DNA of 64,000 nt, taken from positions 8,501,001 to 8,565,000 of the forward strand of contig NC_010162.1 of the NCBI RefSeq assembly GCF_000067165.1. The letters run 5' to 3'. Positions 16,842 to 25,976 of the stretch are shown in pieces (position 1 is the first letter of the stretch; each line of letters opens with the position of its first letter). The translations under genes were made by a program, and so were the position numbers. The DNA is from Sorangium cellulosum So ce56. Its GTDB lineage: Bacteria > Myxococcota_A > Polyangia > Polyangiales > Polyangiaceae. A model generated the notes under the pieces. It saw only the letters and a list, made by a program, of their open reading frames with translations. It did not search any database and was not told the DNA's origin.

Positions 16842-18485
16842 GTGACCCTTTCCACGCCGAGCGCCGCCGCTGGTTCTCCTTCTTCGCCGCCTCCTCCGCC
16901 TCCGTCGGATCCGTCGGATCCGTCGCGTCCGTCGCGTCCGTTGCTCCTCGGCCGCCCGCTCTCGCTCGCGGATCTCGAGGAGATCGCGCGGCGCGGTCGT
17001 CCGGTGGCGATCTGCGCCGAGGCGCGCGAGCGGGCGGCGGCCTCGCGCCGGGCGATCGACGCGATCGCGGCGGCGGGCGACGCCGCGCCGGCGGTGTACG
17101 GGATCAACACCGGCTTCGGCGCGCTCGCGGAGACGCGCATCGCGGATCACGACATCCGGGCGCTCCAGCGCAACCTCGTGCGGAGCCACGCCTGCGGGGT
17201 CGGGCCGGAGCTCGGCGAGGCGGAGGTGCGCGCCATGATCGTCCTGCGCGCGCAGGTGATCGCGCTGGGGCACTCGGGGGTGCGCACGGAGGTGCTCGAT
17301 CTGCTCGCCGCCCTGCTCGAGCGCCGCGTGAGCCCGCGCATCCCGGCGCAGGGGTCGGTCGGCGCGTCGGGCGATCTGGCGCCGCTCGCGCACCTCGCGC
17401 TGACGCTCATCGGCGAGGGGGAGGCGCGCTTCGAGGGGCAGCTCCTGCCGAGCGCGGTGGCGCTCGCGAAGGCCGGCCTCGCGCCGATCGAGCTCGCGGC
17501 GAAGGAGGGGCTCGCGCTGATCAACGGGACCCAGTACATGACCGCGCTCGGCGCGCTGGCGCTGCGGGACGCGGCCGCGCTCTGCACGGTCGCGGACATC
17601 GCCGGGGCGGTGAGCCTCGAGGCGCTGATGGGCTCGAAGCGCCCGTTCGACGAGCGGCTGATGCGCGTCCGCCCGCACCCGGGCCAGGCCGGCACGGCCG
17701 GCAACCTGCGCGCGCTGCTCGGGGGCAGCGAGATCATGCAGAGCCACGCGGACTGCCCCAGGGTGCAGGACGCCTACTCGCTCCGCTGCATGCCCCAGGT
17801 CCACGGCGCGACGCGCGACGCGGTCGCCTGGGCCGCCGAGGTGCTGACCCGCGAGGTCAACAGCGTCACGGACAACCCCACCGTGTTCCTCGGGGATGGG
17901 GCGGATGGCGGCGCCGAGCTGATCTCGGGCGGCAACTTCCACGGGCAGCCGGTCGCGCTCGCCCTGGATCTCGCCGCGATGGCGGCGGCGGAGCTCGCGA
18001 ACATCAGCGAGCGGCGGGTCGAGCAGCTGGTCAACCCCGCGCTCTCGACCGGGCTGACGCCGTTCCTGGCGCCGCACAGCGGGCTGCACTCGGGGTTCAT
18101 GATCGCCCAGGTGGCGAGCGCCTCGCTCGTGAGCGAGAACAAGGTGCTCTGCCACCCGGCGAGCGTCGACTCGATCCCGTCGAGCGCCGGCCGCGAGGAC
18201 CACGTGAGCATGGGCAGCATCAGCGCCCGAAAGCTCGCGCAGGTGATCGAGAACGTCCGGAGCTCGCTGGCGATCGAGCTCATCACGGCGGCCCAGGGCG
18301 TGGACCAGCGGCTCCCGCTCCGCCCCAGCGCGGGCGTCGCCGCCGCCCACGCCGCCATCCGCCGCGTGGTGCCCGGGCTCACCGAGGACCGCCCCCTCTA
18401 CCGCGACATCGCGGCGGCCGCGGAGCTCATCCAGAGCGGTGCGCTCATCGCCGCGGTGGAGGAGGCAGTGGGGCCGCTCAACTGA
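16842..18485 (+). CDS. hutH: Histidine ammonia-lyase
   Basis: The frame is open for 3.7 kb upstream, but that part is antisense to two real genes; GTG 16842 gives a 547-aa protein with a Ser/Pro-rich lead of about 35 residues (SDPSDPSRPSRP) before the domain. The MIO cofactor triad Ala-Ser-Gly is in GSVGASGDLAPLAH. Other family motifs are YGINTGFGALAE, LVRSHACGVG, GNFHGQPVALALD, and DSIPSSAGREDHVSMG near the C-terminus. It deaminates L-histidine to trans-urocanate, the first step of histidine breakdown, as a cytoplasmic tetramer. No other hut gene is adjacent. A related aromatic ammonia-lyase or aminomutase is possible. Confidence 0.88.
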   Translation: MTLSTPSAAAGSPSSPPPPPPSDPSDPSRPSRPLLLGRPLSLADLEEIARRGRPVAICAEARERAAASRRAIDAIAAAGDAAPAVYGINTGFGALAETRIADHDIRALQRNLVRSHACGVGPELGEAEVRAMIVLRAQVIALGHSGVRTEVLDLLAALLERRVSPRIPAQGSVGASGDLAPLAHLALTLIGEGEARFEGQLLPSAVALAKAGLAPIELAAKEGLALINGTQYMTALGALALRDAAALCTVADIAGAVSLEALMGSKRPFDERLMRVRPHPGQAGTAGNLRALLGGSEIMQSHADCPRVQDAYSLRCMPQVHGATRDAVAWAAEVLTREVNSVTDNPTVFLGDGADGGAELISGGNFHGQPVALALDLAAMAAAELANISERRVEQLVNPALSTGLTPFLAPHSGLHSGFMIAQVASASLVSENKVLCHPASVDSIPSSAGREDHVSMGSISARKLAQVIENVRSSLAIELITAAQGVDQRLPLRPSAGVAAAHAAIRRVVPGLTEDRPLYRDIAAAAELIQSGALIAAVEEAVGPLN

Positions 18486-18562
18486 TTATTTCTGTTACTA
18501 AAGTTACATCTGAGACGATTTAGAGGAAAACTTACGCGAGATAAGGGAATGCGATCGGTCCA

Positions 18563-18940
18563 TTGCGGGGCGAGTTGCTGTACATTGGCTCAGTGCCGAT
18601 TCCGGTCAGCGTCCCGCCGTTTCCCTTCGATGCCGTGCGGGATCTGCTCGGGGTGGTGCGGACGATCTACGCGGCGGCGAAGGAGGGGGGGTCGTCGCGG
18701 GAGGAGCTCGCTCGCATCGCGCAGGTGGGCAAGGAGCTGAGCCGGGCGCTGGATCTGGCGGGGTCGCCCCAGCAGGGGGCGTCGGGGCTGTCGGCGGCGT
18801 GGAAGGTGGCGGACAGGGCGATGCTCCAGGTGAACGACCTGGTGGATCCGCTCACCCCCGCGGCGCCGCTCCTGATGGCGGCCCGGAGCCGGGTCACGGG
18901 GAGCCGGCTGACGCTGCGGAGCAAGCCGCAGGGGCGGTAG
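18563..18940 (+). CDS. Small conserved-looking hypothetical protein
   Basis: The 125-aa frame starts at TTG 18563; GTG 18593 is an alternative. The middle is alpha-helical (DLLGVVRTIYAAAKEGG, RIAQVGKELSRALDLA). No signal, membrane segment or motif is recognised. An AT-rich stretch at 18485-18550, unlike its surroundings, precedes it and may be its promoter. Confidence 0.5.
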   Translation: MRGELLYIGSVPIPVSVPPFPFDAVRDLLGVVRTIYAAAKEGGSSREELARIAQVGKELSRALDLAGSPQQGASGLSAAWKVADRAMLQVNDLVDPLTPAAPLLMAARSRVTGSRLTLRSKPQGR

Positions 18941-19026
18941 GTGGTGGGAGAGTGGGAGACGGTGGCCGCGAGGCGGTGGCGGCAGGTAGCCAGCCCCCTC
19001 GGTGGCCTACTGTAGAGCTGGAATCG

Positions 19027-19227
19027 TCAGCTGCGACCGAAGAACCGGCGGCCGCGCGAGCGCTCGGCGTCGCGCCGGATGCCCTGCATCACCACACGGA
19101 TGAGCTCGCGGTTGTAAGCGCGCTTGTCGTGGCGCTTGTGCTCGGGCAGCTTGACGCCCAGAGCGTGTGCGAGACGTTCTACGTTCTCTACCTTCGCCTC
19201 ACGCAAACAGTCGATGTCCAGATCCAT
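19027..19227 (-). CDS. Small basic hypothetical protein
   Basis: The 66-aa frame starts at ATG 19227 with a GGGAG about 14 nt upstream. It is highly charged (VENVERLAHALGV, then RHDKRAYNRELIRVV) and ends in an Arg-rich tail. A small nucleic-acid-binding helix-extension fold is conceivable but not demonstrable. It lies just downstream of the tRNA on the same strand. Confidence 0.45.
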   Translation of the reverse strand: MDLDIDCLREAKVENVERLAHALGVKLPEHKRHDKRAYNRELIRVVMQGIRRDAERSRGRRFFGRS

Positions 19228-19338
19228 GGAGTGGCGCTCCCATTACTCGAATCCACTCGGCTTGTCGAGCCCAGAGGACACGAGCGTGGCTGCGCGCCGT
19301 TTCCCATCGGGTTCCCGCCGCACCGTCGCAGGCTCCCA

Positions 19339-20841
19339 TCAGACCGTGACGGGCATGCGGCGTCCCGGGCACGTCGGCGCCACGAGGCGCGCCAGCTCGG
19401 CGCGCCGCACGTAGGAGGTAGCCCCGCCCGGACTCGAACCGGGACGCCCGCGAGGGCCGCGGATTTTAAATCCACCGCGTCTGCCATTTCGCCACGGGGC
19501 CAAGAGTTTGATTTCATTAGATATTATCGCATCATCCTGCTCCGCACCACCCGCTCCACTGGCTATTCCGCTGGCTTTTCCCCCGAGCTCGGGGATGGCC
19601 GCCGCGAGGGAAGCTAGCTCGCCAAGGCCCAGCTCTGCAAACGTCCTGGCCGCCCGGCGATACCTCTGGATCATGATCGAGCTCCGGTGCCCGGTCCGGT
19701 CGGCGACCCAGGTCTCGCTGCGGCCGTTCGCGAGGGCGACCGTGATGAAGGTCGAGCGCGTGTCGTGCGCGCGCACCTTCTGATTCTCGTCGGAGTCCTC
19801 GAAGAGCTCCGGCCGATCGATGCCGGCGAGCTGGAGGTGAGCGCGGAACCGCTCGGCCGCGTGTTCGACGCTGAAGCGCTCGCCCTCCTCGTTGACGAAC
19901 AGCGGCGCGGAGGGCGCCGGGTTGCCGCGAAACGCGAGCCACGCGTGCAGCGCCTCCGGCACACCGGGAGACAGCGCCCACGCGCGAGGATCGTTCGTCT
20001 TGTTCTTCTTGAGTCGCAGCGCGCCGCGCTCCAGGTCGACGTCCTGCACCTGCAGACGCACGGCCTCGCTGATGCGCGGGCCCTCGCGGTTCAGGAAGCC
20101 CCAGAGGACGCGCCAGCACAGCGGGATGGCGGTGCAGGCCAGCAGCCGCGCGTCCTCGTCGGGGTAGAGGCACGCTTTCGCCTTCGCGGGGCCGAGCTTC
20201 GGGAGGAAGCCGCGGGGGAGCGGGTTCGTCGCGAGGAGACGGCAGGGGAAGACGGCCATCGCCATCATGCGGTGCAGGAGCTGCGCGATGTGACGGCGCG
20301 ACGCGGGCGACATCGGCGGGAGCGCGCCCATGACGCGCTCGGCGTCGTCGAGCGTGAAGGCCGCGACGGGGACACGCCCGGCCATCGGGTACACGTGGCG
20401 GTCGAGCCGGTAGACGTCTTGCTCCACGCTGCGCTTCGGCTTGACGTGGTCGGGGTACATGCGCGCGAGCTCGCCGGAGGTCCAGAGCTCGCCGAACTGC
20501 TGGAGGGTGACCTGCTTCGGTATCGAGCTGCCACCGGGGACGACCTTGGCTTGTGCGCCGCCTTTGCAGACGACCTCGACCGCCTCGATGACGTCGCGGA
20601 GTGCCCTGCCCTCGCGTACCGCCGCACGCTCCAGCAGCGCGACGATCGCGTCACGCGGGACATTGGGCGAGGCGCGCAGCCGCGCCGCCAGTTCGGCGAC
20701 GAGCTCCTTGCGCTGCTCGGCTTGCTCCTGGGTCAGCTTCGGATCCAGGGGGAAGCTCTCGCGGTCGTTGTCGCCGATGCGGACGCGCACGTAGAGCCGT
20801 CCGGCGGTACTGTAGATCGAGCCCGTAGGTCTCCGCGGCAT
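19339..20841 (-). CDS. int: Tyrosine recombinase (integrase) with C-terminus replaced by tRNA/chromosome sequence
   Basis: The 500-aa protein has all catalytic residues of the phage-integrase family: R256 in REGPRISEA, K281, H359-D-T-R362, H385 in TGHRSS and Y394 in IQRYRR. The N-terminal 110 residues form an arm-binding-like region. From residue about 448 the frame enters the tRNA core (LAPWRNGRRGGFK ends at 459), and the last 41 residues are encoded by the tRNA 3' half and flanking chromosome. It starts 9 bp after the excisionase-like stop, so the two are co-transcribed. The likely role is site-specific integration and excision at tRNA-Leu. The altered tail may weaken excision. Confidence 0.9.
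   Translation of the reverse strand: MPRRPTGSIYSTAGRLYVRVRIGDNDRESFPLDPKLTQEQAEQRKELVAELAARLRASPNVPRDAIVALLERAAVREGRALRDVIEAVEVVCKGGAQAKVVPGGSSIPKQVTLQQFGELWTSGELARMYPDHVKPKRSVEQDVYRLDRHVYPMAGRVPVAAFTLDDAERVMGALPPMSPASRRHIAQLLHRMMAMAVFPCRLLATNPLPRGFLPKLGPAKAKACLYPDEDARLLACTAIPLCWRVLWGFLNREGPRISEAVRLQVQDVDLERGALRLKKNKTNDPRAWALSPGVPEALHAWLAFRGNPAPSAPLFVNEEGERFSVEHAAERFRAHLQLAGIDRPELFEDSDENQKVRAHDTRSTFITVALANGRSETWVADRTGHRSSIMIQRYRRAARTFAELGLGELASLAAAIPELGGKASGIASGAGGAEQDDAIISNEIKLLAPWRNGRRGGFKIRGPRGRPGSSPGGATSYVRRAELARLVAPTCPGRRMPVTV
19419..19501 (-). tRNA. tRNA-Leu (UAA anticodon)
   Basis: Reading the minus strand, GGCCCCG pairs with the 3' CGGGGCT end (one G-U closing pair), T8 is present, the D-arm reads GGCGAAATGGCAGAC, the anticodon stem-loop is GGATTTAAAATCC with TAA in the loop, a variable arm follows (CGGCCCTCGCGGGCG), and the T-arm is GGTTCGAGTCC. 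The discriminator base is A, as expected for Leu. CCA is not encoded. The gene lies inside the 3' end of the integrase reading frame. Confidence 0.92.
19464..19504 (-). other. Left attachment core (tRNA 5' half)
   Basis: The 41 bp is identical to 60702-60742. On this side the tRNA gene is complete, so its 3' half is the original chromosome. Confidence 0.88.
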
Positions 20842-20850
20842 GCCTCCCTT

Positions 20851-21435
20851 CTACCGCGATTTGCGGCCGCGCTCACGCCTGCGGCGGCCCGCCGGCATGG
20901 GGGCCAGCACGAGGCCGACCTCCTGGAGCACCGCCGCTGCGCCGCTTCCGTGCTCGGCATCGTTCGCCGCGCGCACGGCTAGCGCAGGGACGGCGTCGTG
21001 CTTCGTCTTGAGCCCGGCGGCAACCCGCGTGCGCTCATCCGCCTCTGCGCTGCGGCGCGATGCTGGGTCACAGGCGAGCGCCTGGAGATAGGCGACGAAC
21101 GCCTCGCGCTGGATGAGGCGCAGCTTCCCGAACTTGGTGACCGGCAGCGGGAAGCCCGGCGCGCGGATCGTGTCGAGGAAGACGCGTGCCGGGATCCCGG
21201 TGACCGACTCGACGTTCTTCTGCGAGAGCATCTCCGGCTGCGGCGCCGTGATGGTGAGCCCGTCCAGCGGGATCGCGAGCGTCGCCGTTGCCGTGACGGG
21301 CTGGGCGAGCCCCCTCGGGGGGCACGATCCTCGGGCGGGCACGTCCGGGAATGTCCTCTCAACCATGCGCGTGCAGTTGTCCACCTGACGAAGCGCAAGG
21401 GGTGCCGATACACGGGCGAGAGCCGCTCGTGTCAT
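20851..21435 (-). CDS. Excisionase-like / helix-turn-helix DNA-binding protein
   Basis: The start at ATG 21435 (MTRAALARVSAP) has GGAGG six to seven nt upstream; the frame runs farther upstream but without such a site. The 194-aa protein has a winged-helix-like core, MLSQKNVESVTGIPARVFL then FGKLRLIQREAFVAYLQAL, the pattern of AlpA/Xis/MerR-type recognition helices. The C-terminus is very basic (AGRRRRERGRKSR). It lies directly before int in the same operon, so recombination directionality or operon repression are the likely jobs. A decayed copy lies at the same place beside the dead integrase. Confidence 0.7.
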   Translation of the reverse strand: MTRAALARVSAPLALRQVDNCTRMVERTFPDVPARGSCPPRGLAQPVTATATLAIPLDGLTITAPQPEMLSQKNVESVTGIPARVFLDTIRAPGFPLPVTKFGKLRLIQREAFVAYLQALACDPASRRSAEADERTRVAAGLKTKHDAVPALAVRAANDAEHGSGAAAVLQEVGLVLAPMPAGRRRRERGRKSR

Positions 21436-21516
21436 GATATACCTCCATCCGTGTTGGGTTCGTTCGCAACCGTGACCGACGCCGCCGGAAGGTGCCCGAA
21501 ACGGTAGTTCTGCGCT

Positions 21517-21543
21517 CCCGGTAGTTCGACACGAACTACCGGG
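21517..21543. promoter_or_regulatory. Perfect 12-bp inverted repeat upstream of xis-int
   Basis: CCCGGTAGTTCG (21517-21528) pairs perfectly with 21532-21543 around ACA. It is about 82 bp upstream of the excisionase-like start. GGTAGTTC recurs singly at 21503 and 21645, which suits an operator or a recombinase arm site. Confidence 0.5.
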
Positions 21544-21947
21544 ATACGCGACCGGAAACAACATCAAGCCATGTTGCGGGGTTAGGTGTTCTTGGAAGCG
21601 CCGCTGAGGGGCCGAAAAACGGGGAAAACGAAGGGTGCGATTTGGTAGTTCTGCGCGCCCCCTCGGCACCGAGCGTGGAGGCGACGTAGAGCCACCCATC
21701 GGGCCTTGTCCACCCCGGACGAGCGCGACGCCGTCGCAGCGATCGAGGCGGACGTCGGCGAACGTTGCGCCGTCGGCCTCGTCCATCGGGCCGAGCGCGG
21801 CGCCGTGACAACACTCCTTGACGCACCTGGAGCTGCACGACGTCGCCCATGCGCCAGCGTCGCCTGCTCCCTGAATTGGGATCGGCGAGCGGGCGCGATA
21901 GGCACGCACGGGAGAGGTACGCGGCGAAAGTCCAACGCGACGCCGCT

Positions 21948-22457
21948 TCATGTGCTCGACTCGCGCGCTTCCCGCCGGGCAGCGCTGCACCGCAGACCAG
22001 CATGCCGATCGCTCGGACGTGGGCTTGAGACCGCGGGCGTCCCGCGCTCCGCCGCCTCCCACGCGGCTCGCAGGCTGCTTGCAAGTTTTCCTCCCCCCTC
22101 CATTGGCGGTCCCATTCGCTTCAGCGCCTCCAGGCGCACAGCCTCCAGCCTCGACCGACGCGGCGCCGTCGCCCGGCGCTTCTCCACGAGCTCACCGAGC
22201 ACCTGCGCCGCGCGCTCCCACTGCTCCGCCGCCCCCGGCGCGTGCGCGATCCTTCGCACGGCGTTCCAGGGCGCTTCAAGCTGATCACACAGGTTGCCGA
22301 TCTCGGGGTGCAGCCGTGCGATCGCGCGCAGGTGGCACCGGGTCTGCTTGTTCATCTGGAAACACTCTTCCAGGACGTGGCTCGGCGCGCGGACAACTCC
22401 GCACGCGAGCTCGTACCAGCGCCGCGAGCTCATGCGCCTACAAAAGCACCGAAACAC
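21948..22457 (-). CDS. Hypothetical protein in element
   Basis: The 169-aa frame has G/C-ending codons through its middle. The part from MNKQTRCHLRAIARLHPEIG (ATG 22355, GGAAGAG about 14 nt upstream) to about residue 130 looks like helical coding sequence (AEQWERAAQVLGELVEKRRA). The ends look less coding-like. No family recognised. The shorter start at 22355 is plausible. Confidence 0.4.
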   Translation of the reverse strand: MFRCFCRRMSSRRWYELACGVVRAPSHVLEECFQMNKQTRCHLRAIARLHPEIGNLCDQLEAPWNAVRRIAHAPGAAEQWERAAQVLGELVEKRRATAPRRSRLEAVRLEALKRMGPPMEGGGKLASSLRAAWEAAERGTPAVSSPRPSDRHAGLRCSAARREARESST

Positions 22458-24120
22458 AAACCTGCCAGAGCGAAGCCTTCATTTTCCGTTCAACTTTAAA
22501 GAGCGTTAAAGCACAGTACAAGAGTCGGCTCCTGGCGAGGGCGACGGCATTAAAGTCTGATGTAGCGTGCGACCAAGAAGACGCCGGTTCTCACGCGGCA
22601 CCGTGACCTGGCTGGCATTCGCAGGGGCCCGATCACATGACCTTGGTGTGCGGGTGACCCCTCCGGCGATCCCACGGCCCGGCCATCGAGCGGGGCCAGC
22701 TCGCCCAGCGTCGCGGCCGCGGGCCGCGCTGGCGTCCACCTGGGGGAGCTCCGCCCTGCGCCAGCTTCCCGCCTGGACGAGCTCCGCGGCCCCGTGCGGC
22801 GTGTTCGCGCCCCGCCACGTGCTCGCCTCCAGGCTCCAGCCCCAGGCCGCCCCGGCGTCCGCCAGGACGAGCTCACGTCGCGCCGCTCGGGCCGGCCCGC
22901 GGTCGCGCCCGCCGCGCACCGCCCTGTCGCATGCGACAAAACGGAGGTCGGCGGCTCGCCGGAGACGCTCAGGCGACCCCGCGCAAAATTACCAAATCGA
23001 CCCCTTCGCGCCCCCCCCAAATTGGCCCCTCGGGCGCTCCCTCGAAGCGGTCTAACTGCGCGTGACCAGAGCGATTTCCACACCTGACCAGATCCCGGTA
23101 ACTCGCGACGAGATACCGGGTCGTCAGAATTACCATTTCGGGCCTCCTCACGGGTTCTCGTTCAGGCTCCGTCCCGAACCCGAAACGCCAACACAACGGA
23201 GGTTCGGATGTGGCAGGAGTAGCTACCCTCGCGCTCTCGGCGGCTCCAGACGCGCGGTTGTCGGGCCGCGCTGACGGGCGACGCTGCTGCACGGGCGGCA
23301 TCGTGCGCAGCCCCAGGTGTTCGGCCGTCAGCGTGCGGTGACCGCAACCTGCCCCACGGCGCGCTCCGACGAGCCGCCCGCGCGCGGCACGGCCACGCAT
23401 GGGCGACGTCGTGCAGCTCCAGCCGCGTGGTCGCCAACACTCCGCCAACGCCGTCGAGCGCCGTCCTGCCCACGGCGCCACGCCGGGCCGGGCAGGCGGA
23501 CAACGCAGGCGCACGGACGGCGACATCGCCACGCCAGCGGGGCGGCGTCGCGGCGGTCGGCGCGCGCCTCCGTGACCTCGCCCACGCTCCTCGCGCCCGT
23601 CACGGGCGCGAGGCCAAGCGCCAGCAGCAGCCCTTCAGGTCAGACCGGACAGACCGGACGATGGCGCGCGATCGGCCAGCTTGGCGCCTCCGACTGTCTC
23701 CCGAGAACTGTCTCCCAGGGCGCCTCGCGCGCGGACGTCCACGCGCGCCGATCCGAGCCGCGCATGGCGACGCTGAACGCGGGCGCCACGTTGGGGCCCT
23801 GCACCCGTCGATCGCGTACGAGACCATGGGGCTGCCGGCCGACGTCGCAGGCTCGCCGAGTTCCCTCGCGTCCGCTCGGCTTCAACTGCGCACGGTGAAC
23901 ACCATCTCTTGTGGGATTGGAATCCAGCGTGCCCCTTGCATGTGCGCGTAGAACCCACACGATGCCGATTCGCCGCGCTCGGCTCGCGCATCGTGATCAG
24001 AGGCGCACGCCTGGAGCGGCACGACATCGTCCGGGCGCCAGCGTCGCCCGCGAGCGCGGCCCGATGGCGGCACCGCGGGCCTTTTGCGTCGACACCACGA
24101 CGACGCGGGTTCGTCGGCAG
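22458..24120. other. Gene-poor, repeat-rich segment
   Basis: No convincing gene. Many frames are open only because of GC content. Short motifs recur, notably a segment that translates as DVVxLQ (23408 plus strand, 24012-24057 minus strand, and 21830-21870 just outside), and AT-containing scraps ending in TACCAAATCG and TACCATTTCG. It looks like decayed coding sequence or dispersed repeats. Confidence 0.45.
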
Positions 24121-24333
24121 CTAGATCGGGGCCTCGTCATCCCTCAGAAGCCCATCAATCTTGCTTAGCAGTTCTCGCTTGACCCGCTGCCGGTTCAGTT
24201 CGTCTTCGTAACCGGCCTTGACAGATGATACCTTGGCGACGCCCTTCAGCATCATCAGAGCGTCGATCATTCGCTCCGCCTCGTCGTCATCCAGGTCGCG
24301 CCGGAAGTGAACAACCAGGCCCTTGACGCTCAT
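24121..24333 (-). CDS. Small conserved hypothetical protein
   Basis: The 70-aa protein starts at ATG 24333, overlapping the sigma-factor stop by 4 bp (ATGA), so it is translationally coupled. The pattern VKGLVVHFRRDLDDDEAERMIDALMMLKGVAKVSSVKAG, then a basic helix, resembles a small protein often met in phages and islands. It looks like a compact alpha/beta fold with no known function. Confidence 0.65.
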   Translation of the reverse strand: MSVKGLVVHFRRDLDDDEAERMIDALMMLKGVAKVSSVKAGYEDELNRQRVKRELLSKIDGLLRDDEAPI

Positions 24334-24890
24334 TGCAGTCCCACTCCCCGCGAAGAGATCTCGCCGGCTTCCCGAAGCACAAGGATATTACGCAACTCAC
24401 CGATGGCCCGTGCGCGTCGCCTGTAAAGCGTCGAGAGGGGCAGCCCTGCGTCTTGGGCGAGCTGGGCCATCGAAACTCCGCCCAAATCGTGTGCCACGAG
24501 AACGAGTCGCAGCACCGGATCGAGCTCATTCACTGCGTCCATGGTGCTGGCCCTGACGTTGTCGGACTCCATCACAGCAGCAGCATCCGGCGCTGGATCA
24601 AGCACCTCGATCGAACTGACCAATTCCTCCCTGCGCTTTCGCGCACGCTCGTGGTAGTGGGAGGCAACGTGTACGGTGATCGCGTTCAACCAGCGCTCCG
24701 GCCTGCCGCGTTTCGGATCGAACCTGGGCCAGCTCTCGCAGGCGTTGAGCCAGACCTGGCCCGCGACGTCGCCACGATGGCACTGAGGGACCCCCATCCT
24801 CTCCAACCAGAGCAACACGGCACGAACCAGCATCGGGCAAAACAAGCGCGCGTACGCCGCAGCGCGCTTGCCTTCATCGGGACAATCCAT
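24330..24890 (-). CDS. Sigma-70 family (ECF-like) RNA polymerase sigma factor
   Basis: The 186-aa protein starts at ATG 24890 after AAGGGGGTGAAG. Region 2 is seen in DVAGQVWLNACESWPRFD and RPERWLNAITVHVASHYHERARKRREE (about residues 41-87). Region 4 is PVLRLVLVAHDLGGVSMAQLAQDAG with the recognition helix LPLSTLYRRRARAIGELR (about 125-170). No anti-sigma factor is adjacent; the coupled 70-aa protein is the only partner candidate. It probably directs RNA polymerase to element promoters, but the target is unknown. Confidence 0.8.
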   Translation of the reverse strand: MDCPDEGKRAAAYARLFCPMLVRAVLLWLERMGVPQCHRGDVAGQVWLNACESWPRFDPKRGRPERWLNAITVHVASHYHERARKRREELVSSIEVLDPAPDAAAVMESDNVRASTMDAVNELDPVLRLVLVAHDLGGVSMAQLAQDAGLPLSTLYRRRARAIGELRNILVLREAGEISSRGVGLQ

Positions 24891-24945
24891 GACTTCACCC
24901 CCTTGCGAAATCGCACCCTATGGTGAATGCGAGGCACGGCTGCGC

Positions 24946-25851
24946 TCACCCATGGCTCCCTACTCCCGGAAGCGTCGTGTTCAGCGGAGAGCGCTCTGCG
25001 TCCTCCCAATCGGGTGTGCTGGCGGAGCTCGTACCCCCTTCGTCACGCTGTAGCGGGAAGCTCGTCAGCGTGGCGGCGCGCTGGACGAGCTCCGCCCCCG
25101 TCGCGACACGGACAGGGAGCGGCGACCGAAGCCGCGGCAGTGGAGGCGGCGGGAGCTTCGCCCGCGGGCTCCTAGCCGCAAGCTCGGGAGACGGCACCAC
25201 GGGCGGAGGAACGTCGAGCGCGCGGGGCGGCACCGTCGGCGGAGTCGGCGGCCCCGAGCTCGGGGCCGTCGACGACGCCGGACGCGCCGAGCTCTCGCGC
25301 TTGGTGACGGGCTCGCCGACCGAGATCATGACGGTCTCCTCTGCGTCCGTTCGGTAGTCGTCGTGTAGCCGCCACAGGCGCTCCCAGTACCGCGCGGGCG
25401 TGCCGGTGAAGGCTTCCAGCTGCCGCGCGAGGCCGGGCGTCATGGGGAGCTCGCTCCTCAGCAAGCGCTCCACCTCCCTCGGTTCCAACCCCGTGCTCTC
25501 GGCCAGCTTTCTCCTCCATGAAGGCGTCGTCGCACAGAACGACTCGAGGACCCTTCCTGGCCAGGGGACGGGGCGCGCGCGGGCGACTGTCAGCTCTGCT
25601 AGCGCCGCGTCGACGTGACAGTCCAGAAGGCGCCGGTACCGGTCCCGCTCCCCCGCGGCCTGCTCCTTCGCATCGGTGAGGGCTGCCTCCTCGTCGTCAT
25701 GCGCGTGCTCGCGCGCCTCGCGAAGCCCGCGCTCGCGTCCCAGCGCTTCGCGCGCGGTGACCGCGAAGCCGATCGCGACGCAGGCGATCATCGCGAGCCC
25801 GAGCGGCGAAATAAGCCACATCACACCAAGCAAATCCTCCATCGTAGTCAT
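24946..25851 (-). CDS. Membrane-anchored protein with HigA-type HTH domain
   Basis: The start at ATG 25851 (MTTMEDLLGVMWL) has CAGGAGA about 8 nt upstream. The 301-aa protein has one N-terminal transmembrane segment (residues 8-32), a charged coiled-coil-like region (35-75), then an XRE/HigA-like HTH at about 110-166 (WRRKLAESTGLEPREVERLLR... TPGLARQLEAFTGTPARYWERLW). The rest is a Pro/Ser/Arg-rich disordered tail. HigA-type antitoxins are normally soluble and paired with HigB; no toxin is adjacent. A membrane-tethered regulator is the literal reading. Confidence 0.65.
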   Translation of the reverse strand: MTTMEDLLGVMWLISPLGLAMIACVAIGFAVTAREALGRERGLREAREHAHDDEEAALTDAKEQAAGERDRYRRLLDCHVDAALAELTVARARPVPWPGRVLESFCATTPSWRRKLAESTGLEPREVERLLRSELPMTPGLARQLEAFTGTPARYWERLWRLHDDYRTDAEETVMISVGEPVTKRESSARPASSTAPSSGPPTPPTVPPRALDVPPPVVPSPELAARSPRAKLPPPPLPRLRSPLPVRVATGAELVQRAATLTSFPLQRDEGGTSSASTPDWEDAERSPLNTTLPGVGSHG

Positions 25852-25976
25852 CGCGTTTCGTCTCCTGGACGTGAACGTTCTCGTCGGAACGCAAGGCGGA
25901 TCTCGGCCCTGTGCTGTCTGGTCTGCAGACACCACCAGCGTCACCGCCAGCTCGCCGTCGATCGACGGCCGATGAT

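Noticed and set aside
22506..24027. Multiple frames in the 22.5-24.1 kb segment
   Set aside because: No frame has a consistent third-position pattern or ribosome site over its length.
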